From positions 426,928 to 490,927 of the forward strand of contig NZ_LMEO01000045.1 of the NCBI RefSeq assembly GCF_001426375.1: 64,000 nucleotides of DNA, written 5' to 3'. This document shows positions 54,408 to 62,952 of this stretch, one piece after another. The position numbers and the translations under genes were made by a program. The notes beneath the pieces are model-generated. The model ran no database searches, was not told where the DNA came from, and worked only from the letters and a program-made list of their open reading frames with translations. The stretch's first letter is position 1; every line of letters begins with the position of its first letter. The stretch comes from Paenibacillus sp. Root444D2. Its GTDB lineage: Bacteria; Bacillota; Bacilli; Paenibacillales; NBRC-103111.

Positions 54408-56039
54408 TTATTTGTTCTTACTCATGAAGCTATCGTAGTATTTTTGCATAATCTCAATATTTTGCTGCAAACCGGCTTTTTGGCATTCTTTCACATAAGC
54501 ATCCCACTGGGCATCAATGCCGCCTTTCGTAACCCATTGCGCAAATTTGGGATTCGCCAAATTCATGAGGTTCGTGTTGTTCAGACTTAATGTGTTATTA
54601 TCCGCAGTTGAATATTTGATAAACAAGTTAGGGAAGACGTCGGTCTTTGTACTTACACTCAGAGCGCCCTTCAGCGGTTCGGATTGCGTGAGAACCTCGC
54701 TCATATCTTTGCCGAGATTCAATTTTAAAGCATCAGCAATATACATAGGTCCGTTATCCGCCATAGATGACGTCCATTTCCATGTCCCAGGATCCATTTT
54801 GGAATCTGTCGGCGGCAATACGCTGTAACTGTCATCTCCATTATCCTTAATATTCGTACCTAATGAACCGAACAAGACTTGCATGCTGACTTTAGGATCA
54901 TATAAGGTATTGATGAATTTCATTGCCGCGTCTTTATTCTTCGTTTTCGCCGACATGACTACCATGTTGCTTCCAAAGTTAAGGGAGTTGTAATCATAGC
55001 TCCAAGATAGTTTAGCGTTAGAATCTGCGGACCTCTTTAATGGGGACATCGAGGTATATTGCGGCGCCACCTGATCTCCGAATCTGTCCGATGCGACCCA
55101 ACCCCATGTGAAGCCGACTTTGGCCATATCTCCGGTGCCGCGTGCAATCGACTGGTATTTCGTGTAATCGTGTGTAAATACTTCTGGGTTAATCAACCCG
55201 GCTGCGTAGCATTTATTCAAGAATACGACCAAATCTTTAAAACGATCGTCGATCAGGAAGTTTTTCACTTTCCCGTTTTCCACATAATAGCCTTGGCCGC
55301 TTCCATCGGATAATGTAATGCCCTCACTCCCCAGGAGAACTGCAGGATTGAAATATCCGCCGATACCTCCCGGCCAGTCCATGGGGATCTCATCGTTCAA
55401 ATCGCCGTTGCCGTTAGCATCTTTTTCTTTAAATGCGACCAACACGTTATATAATTCATCCCACGTAGTCGGCATTTTTAATCCCAGATTGTCCAACCAT
55501 TTTTTATTAATAAATTGTCTTGTAGCAGAAGCGGGCCAAAAACGTTGGTATTTGGGCAAACCGTAAATTTTTCCATCAGGCTGCGTGGCAATGACTTTGG
55601 TTTCGGGTTTAGCATTAAACATCATTTGCACATTCGGAGCGTTTTTGTTGACCAAATCGGATAAATCTTGGAACAGGCCTTGAAACTGCGCAAAATCGGC
55701 GTCTGTAATGACATTAGGACCAACAAATAAATCCGGAACATCACCGCTGGCAAGCATGGTACCCTTTTTCTGTCCCCAGTCTGCCGTAATCTCTTGCCAC
55801 TTGATTTCAACGCCTGCTTCTTCTTCCGCTTTTTTCAGCCATTCCATTTCTGCAAGCGGTTTCGTTAGAGCGTGTTTGACCATGATGCCCGTTAATTGTA
55901 CTTTGGCACCGCTTTTACCTGCATTTCCTGAACCAGTGTTGCTATTTCCTTCAGTTTTGGAGCTGGATTCGCTGCAGCCTGCCATTACTACGGCAGAAAC
56001 CATAAACAACGATAGTATAACTGCTAACTTTTTACGCAT
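54408..56039 (-). CDS. LplA-like oligosaccharide-binding lipoprotein
   Basis: A 543-residue lipoprotein. The start is ATG 56039; GAGGGG lies 11 bases before it and too near the alternatives at 56048 and 56051. The signal MRKKLAVILSLFMVSAVVMAGC has lipobox VMAGC. The mature protein has the LplA hallmarks ELYNVLVAFKEKDANGNGDLNDEIPMDWPG and WKWTSS near the end. It starts the third importer operon. A cre-like site lies about 120 bases upstream. It is the closest relative in the window of the relic at 15465-15647, alongside the protein at 41972. Confidence 0.93.
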   Translation of the reverse strand: MRKKLAVILSLFMVSAVVMAGCSESSSKTEGNSNTGSGNAGKSGAKVQLTGIMVKHALTKPLAEMEWLKKAEEEAGVEIKWQEITADWGQKKGTMLASGDVPDLFVGPNVITDADFAQFQGLFQDLSDLVNKNAPNVQMMFNAKPETKVIATQPDGKIYGLPKYQRFWPASATRQFINKKWLDNLGLKMPTTWDELYNVLVAFKEKDANGNGDLNDEIPMDWPGGIGGYFNPAVLLGSEGITLSDGSGQGYYVENGKVKNFLIDDRFKDLVVFLNKCYAAGLINPEVFTHDYTKYQSIARGTGDMAKVGFTWGWVASDRFGDQVAPQYTSMSPLKRSADSNAKLSWSYDYNSLNFGSNMVVMSAKTKNKDAAMKFINTLYDPKVSMQVLFGSLGTNIKDNGDDSYSVLPPTDSKMDPGTWKWTSSMADNGPMYIADALKLNLGKDMSEVLTQSEPLKGALSVSTKTDVFPNLFIKYSTADNNTLSLNNTNLMNLANPKFAQWVTKGGIDAQWDAYVKECQKAGLQQNIEIMQKYYDSFMSKNK

Positions 56040-56155
56040 TGCCGTCATCACCCCTCAAAAGTATTGGTTATGCACAATCCTTGCCGATTCCACCTTAACT
56101 TTAATCTTCACTCGAGGAGGCGTAAACGATCAGTTTTTGATGAATCCCCATTTTT

Positions 56156-56169
56156 TGAAAACGCTTAAC
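56156..56169. promoter_or_regulatory. cre-like site, two mismatches
   Basis: TGAAAACGCTTAAC keeps the TGAAAACGCTT core of CcpA sites but departs from the consensus in the last two bases. It lies upstream of the third importer operon. A separate inverted repeat CAACTG/CAGTTG (56252-56281) is also present in this gap. Confidence 0.4.
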
Positions 56170-56303
56170 TTTGGTAATGGAGAATACTTGCAGATACGTC
56201 TTACAGACAGATTTCAAAAATTGCATATCTTCAAAAAATGCGTCTTGTTGACAACTGATACCGCTTCGCGCATAACAGTTGCAACCTTTACGAAAAAAAA
56301 ACG

Positions 56304-56330
56304 GCTACCACGCTGTCTTCAACGGGTAGC
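56304..56330 (-). terminator. Terminator of the YesS-like gene
   Basis: GCTACC pairs with GGTAGC; the minus strand continues CGTTTTTTTT. It lies just after the stop at 56337. Confidence 0.85.
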
Positions 56331-56336
56331 TACCTT

Positions 56337-58598
56337 TCATTTGTTTGAATCCCGGTATTGGCCCGGCGTAATGCCGACCACTTTTTTAAAGGAGCGAATA
56401 AAACTCGACGTATTCGAATAGCCGACTTGCTGCGCGACCAATTCCAGCGTTTCATCTGATTTTCGAAGTAATGTGATGGATTTTTGGATACGAAGCTGAT
56501 CAATATATTCCTTGAAATTGTGTCCCATTGTTTTCTTGAAGTGATAGCTGAAGCCCGAAATCGACATGTTAAAATGATCGGCAATGAGCTGCAGCGAAAA
56601 TTCAGGATGCATGCCATTTCCTTCAATGAACGCAAGGATGTCATTCTGTGATGCTGTCCTGGAAGTTGGCTGTGAGCTGCGAATGAGATCGCAAAGCTTG
56701 CAGCAGCTTTCACGCATAATATCGATCATTTGCTCGATTGTGTAACGATGAAGGTAAGAGACACTGGTCAATTGCAGCAAGCTTTGGTCGCCCTGCCGGA
56801 AACGCTGCAATCCGTTGAATATGACGATGACCGTGTTCAAATAAACAGCTCTGACCATATGCGGCGGAGTACCGTCGTGCCCGATATAGGCGATGATGCG
56901 CTCCATAACCGATTCAATTGCGGAAAAGTCATTTTTTAAAATTAACAGCTCAAGCGATTGCAGTTGTTCTGCAAAATAGGAAACTGCGCTTGTTTGCTGG
57001 ACTTCGATTTCGTCGAAAACAAGAACCGAGTATTGATTCCGTACCCGAAGATGCTCGGCAGCGCGAATGGCCTGCAAATAAGAGAGGTGAACCCCCTCCG
57101 GGGATTGTCCCGGTGCTCCAATTCCGATCAACGTACGTATGCCGGTCCGTTCGAGCAGCTCTTGCTGAAGACCGCAGAGATACACCTTTAATTGAAAGAT
57201 CGGGTTGTGGGAACCAACAAAGACGATCTCTTGATTATAAATGCTATTGAAGAAGTACCCTTGAAATCCTTCTGGCAGTCTGTGCTCCTCCATCCGACAA
57301 TACTCAGCAATCGCTTCAATGCCGCCTTCTTTTGTTTCGCAAGAAAGGACAGCAACCGTAATATGAGTATAGTTGAAGCAAACTCCGTACGGATCGGCCT
57401 CCTTTTGAAACGCATCCCATGTCGGGTAACGGTCGCATATCAGCTCGAACAACAGATTATCACGCATGACTGGCAGCGTGCTTTTCACCCTTTCGTCCAG
57501 CCTGCTGTTGGCGGAGGAAAGTTGATCGAGCGCATACCGTATCGTATCGATTTCGTTCATGGTTCTCGGCTCTCTTAGCGTAAACAGGTTTTTAGCGAAA
57601 TGGACCAAACCTTTGATCGGATGATAATTTTTACGGATGGACACATAGATGACGATCACTTCGAGCAATAAAATCAGAATAAAAAGAACAACGGTGTTAC
57701 GCTGAATCAATCGGATATCTTGCAACGTTTCAGACACAGCCATCAGAGTGACATATTTCCAGGCATTTTTATCCGATACTTCGTGCGAAACGATAAAAGA
57801 TTTGCCGTTGATCTGATAAATACCTGATCCAGACCGACGCTCATCCAAGCTAGACACCAAATCTTTAAATTCACTCGAGTTACTGTAGGAGGTTTCATTT
57901 GAAGCGACCAAACGATTTCCCTTTGAGTCAAAAATAAAGAAATCACCCGTAAAAGCTTCGGAAACCGACTTCATCAGCCGGATAATCGTTTCCTCCTTCA
58001 CCATGATGAGAACGGTACCGGGCGAGTTGAGTCCGCCTAACGGCAACGGCGATAAGAAAGTCAACATTCGCGTCCGGTTATTGCCGGATACGATGACGTT
58101 TTCGGCCGGCCGTACCGTTGGTGAAGTCAAGTTGTTCAATTCCTCGAACATGGCTTTATGCGGCCAATTTTCGTAATAATACCCGACGCCTGGACTCTCG
58201 AAGTCGTGAATACTGAAGGCATTCCCTGTCTTGGCAAACAGAAAGCCGATGCTTTTAACATACAAGAAGGTGTTGTCGATGAATGCATCCGTCGCATTGT
58301 ATTTCCGCATTTCGTTTGCAATGACGACTCTTTGATAATCGTCGTCCCCAGCCAAGTACAACTTGATCTCCTGGTTGTTCACTAGCTCCGACGGGAGGTT
58401 ATACACATAACGGGTGAAAATATCCATCGAGTTCATGAACTGTGCGGTGACATGAGCGTTCCAGTCCATTTCCTTTTGCTTCACAACTTCCGTTGAATTC
58501 GGGTAATAGTAGAATAGAATAACGATGACGGGAAACAGCAGCACCAATATATAGGAAATTAACAATTTGGCCAACAGGTTGAACCTGTTTTTTTTCAT
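56337..58598 (-). CDS. YesS-like membrane-bound AraC regulator
   Basis: A 753-residue protein with a membrane span near residues 10-32, an extracellular sensor of about 260 residues, a second span near 300-320, a cytoplasmic middle part, and an AraC-type double HTH at about 650-753 (SLQLIADHFNMSISGFSYHFKKTMGHNFKEYIDQLRI; LELVAQQVGYSNTSSFIRSFKKVVGITPGQYR). It is a one-component version of the YesM/YesN logic: the sensor and DNA-binding domain sit in one chain. It lies directly upstream of the third importer operon, its likely target. A perfect cre site stands before it. Confidence 0.93.
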   Translation of the reverse strand: MKKNRFNLLAKLLISYILVLLFPVIVILFYYYPNSTEVVKQKEMDWNAHVTAQFMNSMDIFTRYVYNLPSELVNNQEIKLYLAGDDDYQRVVIANEMRKYNATDAFIDNTFLYVKSIGFLFAKTGNAFSIHDFESPGVGYYYENWPHKAMFEELNNLTSPTVRPAENVIVSGNNRTRMLTFLSPLPLGGLNSPGTVLIMVKEETIIRLMKSVSEAFTGDFFIFDSKGNRLVASNETSYSNSSEFKDLVSSLDERRSGSGIYQINGKSFIVSHEVSDKNAWKYVTLMAVSETLQDIRLIQRNTVVLFILILLLEVIVIYVSIRKNYHPIKGLVHFAKNLFTLREPRTMNEIDTIRYALDQLSSANSRLDERVKSTLPVMRDNLLFELICDRYPTWDAFQKEADPYGVCFNYTHITVAVLSCETKEGGIEAIAEYCRMEEHRLPEGFQGYFFNSIYNQEIVFVGSHNPIFQLKVYLCGLQQELLERTGIRTLIGIGAPGQSPEGVHLSYLQAIRAAEHLRVRNQYSVLVFDEIEVQQTSAVSYFAEQLQSLELLILKNDFSAIESVMERIIAYIGHDGTPPHMVRAVYLNTVIVIFNGLQRFRQGDQSLLQLTSVSYLHRYTIEQMIDIMRESCCKLCDLIRSSQPTSRTASQNDILAFIEGNGMHPEFSLQLIADHFNMSISGFSYHFKKTMGHNFKEYIDQLRIQKSITLLRKSDETLELVAQQVGYSNTSSFIRSFKKVVGITPGQYRDSNK

Positions 58599-58641
58599 AA
58601 GTGTCCCCCTTCAGGAATTGGCCTCAAAATGCAGCATTTCA

Positions 58642-58656
58642 AGTAAGCGGTTACAT
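58642..58656. promoter_or_regulatory. cre site (CcpA), full consensus match
   Basis: On the minus strand ATGTAACCGCTTACT fits WTGNAANCGNWNNCW at every position. It is 44 bases before the YesS-like start, so glucose would shut off the regulator and indirectly its importer. Confidence 0.65.
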
Positions 58657-58726
58657 GATGGGTTAAACCAATGTGGATGAGATCACCGACTTCCCATGGG
58701 CTTAGATAAGTAAAATAACAAATAGA

Positions 58727-59182
58727 TTAGTTCCTATTCTTGTATTTATCTAATAAATCTTTAATCAAAATTCCATCTATGCTTAACCCATCAATATTAC
58801 AATTCTTGAGTTCCACGTTCGTAAGATTGCATGAGTCAAATATGGAGGTACTCAAATCACTGTTTTTAAACATTACTGGCTCGACATTTACCCAACCTCC
58901 CGTTCCAGGCTCTTCAAGTAACTGACTTTTTTCAGCTTTAGGACGAACAATATTCTCAAATATAGTTCCTCCCATCTGAATCATATTAATAGTTACATCT
59001 GAGAAATAGATATGTTCCCACTTAGAATTCACAAAATTCGAATGCGCAAATGTAGTGCCTCTCATGTCAATATTATTAAAAGATGCCTCTTTGAAACAGG
59101 CCATATGTATCTCTTCGTTTCTTAAATCTTGCAGTTCCAATCTGTTTTTTGCATCCAATACTTTCTTTTCTGTAAGTGCCAT
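58727..59182 (-). CDS. Pentapeptide-repeat protein
   Basis: A 151-residue protein starting at ATG 59182 (AAAGGA 8 bases upstream), beginning MALTEKKVLDAKNRLELQDL. Repeats of the A(D/N)LXX type are recognisable but irregular: ACFKEASFNNIDMRGTTFAHSNF and FKNSDLSTSIFDSCNLTNVELKNCNIDGLSI, which suggest a short right-handed beta-helix in two blocks with a break near residues 80-100. Many relatives have no known role; a few protect DNA gyrase. It is a single gene with no functional link to its neighbours. Confidence 0.85.
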   Translation of the reverse strand: MALTEKKVLDAKNRLELQDLRNEEIHMACFKEASFNNIDMRGTTFAHSNFVNSKWEHIYFSDVTINMIQMGGTIFENIVRPKAEKSQLLEEPGTGGWVNVEPVMFKNSDLSTSIFDSCNLTNVELKNCNIDGLSIDGILIKDLLDKYKNRN

Positions 59183-59321
59183 TGTAAAACGTCCTTTCAT
59201 AATGGATTACACCCCTTTGAATATTCCACATTTTCGCTAATTTATCCTTTTTATTTTCGTAATTTGCCGTTTCAGATTTCACTCGTTAATTAATCCTCCC
59301 GTTTATTCATTTCAACCAAAA

Positions 59322-59346
59322 GCCTGTCCGGATAAACCGAACAGGC
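59322..59346 (-). terminator. Terminator of the MFS gene
   Basis: GCCTGT-CGG pairs with CCG-ACAGGC with one mismatch around a short loop, followed by TTTTGG on the minus strand. Confidence 0.65.
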
Positions 59347-59406
59347 GCTTTCTTCATTACATCAGTGGCGATCATTCCTTACGATTAGCTGACATTCGCG
59401 GCCGCG

Positions 59407-60660
59407 TCAAGACTGTCCCTGCAGTCTCTTATCCAGCATGCCCTGTACGAACCACGCATAAAAGGCATACCCCGCAAGTATGGCAACCGCCGTAAGAAGG
59501 AAGGGCAGCGAATAATGATTTCCTGCCAAAATGTAGCCCGCCCAATAAGAGGCGATAGTGTTGCCGATGCTGCGCGATACCGTCCGCATGACTGCGAACA
59601 AGTTGCGGTCTTCTTCGGCGACTGCCGACATGCATTCACTGTCCAGCAAGTTGTTTAGCATCGTGAAGCCCGTCCCGCGAATGAGCAGTAGTACGGCAAA
59701 TATGAAGGCCGGCATGGCGAGCGCCATCAACGCCACGACAAACATGTTATATAGAAACAGGAACACGAACGTGCTCCGGCTGCCCCATCTCTCTACGACG
59801 TACGGCATTACGATCGATCCGATAAAAAAGAAAAATCCGGCCAACGCGAGCAAACCGGAGATGCCTCCGTCCTCCATCTGAAACCTGAATTTCAGGATGA
59901 CATTCAGAAACGGGCTAAGCAGCCCGTACGTAAAGCCAGAGATGAAAATAAGCAGCGAAAGCATCAGCAGAAAATACATCGCATGCCTTCTCTTCGGCCG
60001 GTCCGAAGGTTTCGCTGTTTGAATGCCGCTGGCCGTTGTTACCGCAGCATTTTTCACCCTTGCATGTGTAGATGGAAGCAGCAATCCCCGTAATATGCCT
60101 GAGAGCGCCAAGCATCCGCCGGCAATGAAGAAGGCAAACTGGTACAACGTGGTATGCCCGGGCAGCCAATCCGGCAAGTAGCCGCCGAGCCATGTGCCGA
60201 GGCCGGTAAACAATGTGAATACGGCGAACAGCAACGAATACGCGCTCGTCTCTTCTTTCTTGCTGTGGCAATATTGGAAGATTAACTGAATTTCAGAGTT
60301 CACGATCGCTGTAATGCCGAGCGACCAGATGAGCTGCGCGGCGGTAACCGCGCCAAGGCTGGTTCCAAAGCCGAATAGCGCGAGCGACAGGAATGCCATG
60401 AGCATGCCGGTGACGAGCATTGTTTTGCGCCCAACGCTCTTCACAATGAAACCTGCCGGCAGACTGGCCAGGCCAATTGTCAATGCCCCAAGCGACGTTA
60501 TTCTACCGATGTCACCTTTGGAAAAGCCAAGGTCCAAGAGATGTAAATTCAGGATGAGGCTGAAGATGCCCACTCCGATGCCAAACAAGCTTTCGGTTGC
60601 GATGAACCGCTTCACGCCGGGAGATAAATCACGAACTAGATTTACGGTATAAGTCCACAT
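59407..60660 (-). CDS. Major facilitator superfamily transporter
   Basis: A 417-residue protein with about 12 membrane segments. The loop after helix 2 reads LPAGFIVKSVGRKTMLVTGM, the MFS signature region. A long hydrophilic loop lies in the centre (THARVKNAAVTTASGIQTAKPSDRPKRRH). The substrate is unknown; sugar or drug efflux are both possible. It is divergent from the DeoR-nagA pair, whose repeat-rich operator region lies between, so co-regulation is possible. Confidence 0.85.
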   Translation of the reverse strand: MWTYTVNLVRDLSPGVKRFIATESLFGIGVGIFSLILNLHLLDLGFSKGDIGRITSLGALTIGLASLPAGFIVKSVGRKTMLVTGMLMAFLSLALFGFGTSLGAVTAAQLIWSLGITAIVNSEIQLIFQYCHSKKEETSAYSLLFAVFTLFTGLGTWLGGYLPDWLPGHTTLYQFAFFIAGGCLALSGILRGLLLPSTHARVKNAAVTTASGIQTAKPSDRPKRRHAMYFLLMLSLLIFISGFTYGLLSPFLNVILKFRFQMEDGGISGLLALAGFFFFIGSIVMPYVVERWGSRSTFVFLFLYNMFVVALMALAMPAFIFAVLLLIRGTGFTMLNNLLDSECMSAVAEEDRNLFAVMRTVSRSIGNTIASYWAGYILAGNHYSLPFLLTAVAILAGYAFYAWFVQGMLDKRLQGQS

Positions 60661-60784
60661 AGATGTACCTTTCCTCTTGCTACAAGTATGTGCTTTATCT
60701 TACATGGCGGCGTCATCCGTTTCAATCCTATAATGAAATGACTTATTTTCTCAATCAAAGTAACAAGATAGAATTCTTCTCAAA

Positions 60785-60843
60785 TACTTAAATATACTTA
60801 AATTTTACTTCAAAATACTTATATTTAATGATAAGCTTACTTA
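60785..60843. promoter_or_regulatory. Helically phased TACTTA direct repeats
   Basis: TACTTA occurs at 60785, 60795, 60816 and 60838, with TACTTC at 60806: intervals of 10, 11, 10 and 22 bases, close to whole helical turns. The array ends just before the ribosome binding site of the DeoR-type gene. A -10-like TATATT lies inside (60820-60825). DeoR-family proteins often bind direct repeats, so this is a plausible autoregulatory operator. Confidence 0.6.
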
Positions 60844-60858
60844 TATGAGGTGATAATG

Positions 60859-61653
60859 ATGTACCAAGAAGAACGATTGCTAAAAATACTCGACTATATT
60901 AATGAACATCATGCGATGAGTGTTATGGATATCTGCTCTCTTCTAGATGTATCAAGGGATACAGCCCGAAGAGATATTGTTAAATTAGTGCAAGAAGGGG
61001 TCGTTATTCGTACACATGGAGGCGTCGCTTTGCCTCAATTGAAGAAGGAAATAGCCACCTATCAGGAACGGTTAATTGACGAAACAGACAGTAAAAGAAA
61101 AATTGGGAAGATAGCAGCTAAACTAATTCAAGATCGGGAAACAGTCATTTTAGACGTATCAACAACGGTACAGTCTGTAGCAGAACAAATTTCTGCTAAC
61201 AATATTACGGCAATCACACACTCCATAGACATTGTAGGGATTCTCTCAGGTCGGGAGGATCTGCAAGTTTATGTGCTCGGCGGTTATTTACATACCAAAA
61301 ATCGGTTATTATATGGTCCCTCCGTCATCGATAAGCTAAGAGAATTGAGAGCTGATAAGGCATTTATCGGAGCTACAGCTATACAAACTGATGGGCTTTA
61401 CTTCCCATACGAAGATGATGTTTCTGTAAAAAAAGAGATGGCCCGCAGATCGGATCAGGTAATCGTTGTAGCTGATTTCACGAAGTTTACAAGCAAATCG
61501 GTTTATCGTTTAGATTTTGACTTTGTGGATATTTTGGTTACCGATCAAGAGGTGCCTAACGAAATAAGAGAAGTACTCCATAATAAGAATATAGCGATTA
61601 TTCAATGTGAGGAAAAAGACAAATACGAGAAGGATATCAAAGATGAGTCTTAA
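60859..61653 (+). CDS. DeoR-family regulator of amino-sugar use
   Basis: A 264-residue protein starting at ATG 60859, with GAGGTG 6 bases before it; the GTG at 60850 is part of that site. The N-terminal HTH (MSVMDICSLLDVSRDTARRDIVKLVQEGVVIRTHGGV) is classic DeoR. The C-terminal sugar-phosphate sensor has the usual blocks ILDVSTTVQSVAEQI, VYVLGG and KAFIGATAIQTDGLYF. Its end overlaps the nagA start by 11 bases, so it probably senses N-acetylglucosamine-6-phosphate or a related phosphate, and controls nagA. Confidence 0.92.
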   Translation: MYQEERLLKILDYINEHHAMSVMDICSLLDVSRDTARRDIVKLVQEGVVIRTHGGVALPQLKKEIATYQERLIDETDSKRKIGKIAAKLIQDRETVILDVSTTVQSVAEQISANNITAITHSIDIVGILSGREDLQVYVLGGYLHTKNRLLYGPSVIDKLRELRADKAFIGATAIQTDGLYFPYEDDVSVKKEMARRSDQVIVVADFTKFTSKSVYRLDFDFVDILVTDQEVPNEIREVLHNKNIAIIQCEEKDKYEKDIKDES

Positions 61654-62788
61654 AATTTTGCACAACGTAAATGTGATTCGACCAGACGACCTTGTTCTAC
61701 CTGCCGCACTTTGGATAAGAAACGGAATTATTGAAAAGTTAGAAAGTGGTCTTTCTTCTCTTCCCGAGGGCGAATATGAACTTATGGATGGCCAAGGACA
61801 TTTATTGATACCTGGAATGATCGATGTGCATATCCACGGTGCTAACGGGTTCGATATGATGGATGGCAGTGAGGCCAGTATTCAAGAGGTTTCGCGGGCT
61901 TGTGCTAAAACGGGCTGCACCTCGTTTCTGGTTACCTCTGTTAGCTCTACAATTGAAGAATTACTAGCCATGATTCGCAGTGTGAAACGTGTCATCGGGC
62001 ATGAAGTCGGGGCCAAAATTGCCGGTCTTCATCTAGAGGGTCCTTATCTGAATCCGAAGCGTAAAGGTATGCAAAATGAACGGTTTTTACGACATCCGAA
62101 TCTTACTGAAATGAAAGAAATTTTTAACGAAGCAGATGGACTGATTAAGATGGTTACAATAGCCCCAGAATTACCTGGCGGGATGGAGCTCATCTCTTTT
62201 CTGAAAGAAAAGGGCGTCATAATCGCCGTTGCGCATTCAGATGCCACATACGAGGAAGCAAAGCAAGCCTTTGAAGCCGGAGCGAGTCACGTAACGCATT
62301 GTTTCAATGGCATGCGACCGATTCATCATCGTGATCCCGGTCTGGTTGTAGCCGCTTTTGAAGAAGAACATGTAAGCCTCCAAGCGATTGTGGATGGCAT
62401 TCATTTGCATCCTGCGATCGTTCGAATGATGCATCGTCTGAAAGGACCCAATGGCATGATACTTATCACAGATGCTTTACAAGCCATGGGACTAGGTGAT
62501 GGGAATTATATGTTTGGTGGCCATCATGTTACGGTTTCCGACGGTGTAGCTCGACTAGAGGATGGGACTTTAGCCTCCAGTACGGTTACGATGAATGAGG
62601 CACTGCGTCTAACCGTTGAAACCGGCATTTCTTTAAAAGACGCGGTTCAAATGGCTTCAACCACACCTGCACGAATATTAAGCATTGATACTCTAGGCCG
62701 AATCTCCACGGGACTTGACGCTGATCTTGTCTTGTTAAATGAACAATTCCAAGTGCAATGGACAATGATTAAGGGTGATATCATCTAG
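61643..62788 (+). CDS. nagA: N-acetylglucosamine-6-phosphate deacetylase
   Basis: A 381-residue amidohydrolase starting at ATG 61643 (MSLKILHNVNV). It removes acetate from GlcNAc-6-phosphate, the first committed step of amino-sugar use and wall recycling. The metal and active-site motifs are present: H63-x-H65 in GMIDVHIHGANG, LHLEGPYLNPKRKGMQ with the metal Glu, VAHSDATY, VTHCFNGMRPIHHRDPG, and ITDALQAMG with the catalytic Asp. Translation is coupled to the DeoR gene by overlap. No nagB (deaminase) follows in the window. Confidence 0.95.
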   Translation: MSLKILHNVNVIRPDDLVLPAALWIRNGIIEKLESGLSSLPEGEYELMDGQGHLLIPGMIDVHIHGANGFDMMDGSEASIQEVSRACAKTGCTSFLVTSVSSTIEELLAMIRSVKRVIGHEVGAKIAGLHLEGPYLNPKRKGMQNERFLRHPNLTEMKEIFNEADGLIKMVTIAPELPGGMELISFLKEKGVIIAVAHSDATYEEAKQAFEAGASHVTHCFNGMRPIHHRDPGLVVAAFEEEHVSLQAIVDGIHLHPAIVRMMHRLKGPNGMILITDALQAMGLGDGNYMFGGHHVTVSDGVARLEDGTLASSTVTMNEALRLTVETGISLKDAVQMASTTPARILSIDTLGRISTGLDADLVLLNEQFQVQWTMIKGDII

Positions 62789-62828
62789 CTGAATTTTAAA
62801 GTTGATCCACCGCAAAAAAATAAAACAA

Positions 62829-62861
62829 ACCGGAACCCTTTATTTCCCAAGGAGTTCCGGT
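62829..62861. terminator. Terminator between nagA and the oxidase gene
   Basis: ACCGGAAC pairs with GTTCCGGT. On the minus strand TTTGTTTTATTTTTTT follows, so it is strongest for the leftward transcript, and may also end the nagA message. Confidence 0.8.
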
Positions 62862-62871
62862 CTTATAAACA

Positions 62872-62952
62872 CTAGAAAACTTCATTCAACCGTCCATCAC
62901 GAAACCGCACAATCTGATTCGCCTATTGAGCAATCGAAATGTCATGCGTAAT
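62872..62952 (-). pseudogene. Relic of an ABC-transporter ATPase C-terminus
   Basis: Straight after the oxidase stop the minus strand reads ITHDISIAQ, a TAG stop, then ANQIVRFRDGRLNEVF and a stop. This is the C-terminal H-loop (THD) and following block of a MacB/LolD-type ATPase (THD-x-x-IA...ANRIVRFRDGRI). The rest of the gene is gone and one codon has become a stop. Confidence 0.8.

Noticed and set aside
59076-59282. A GTG-started 68-codon minus-strand frame overlapping the pentapeptide gene start, with GGGAGG upstream
   Set aside because: The ribosome binding site is 12 bases away and the frame runs into the pentapeptide gene out of phase. A real small leader gene cannot be excluded, but nothing supports it beyond that site.
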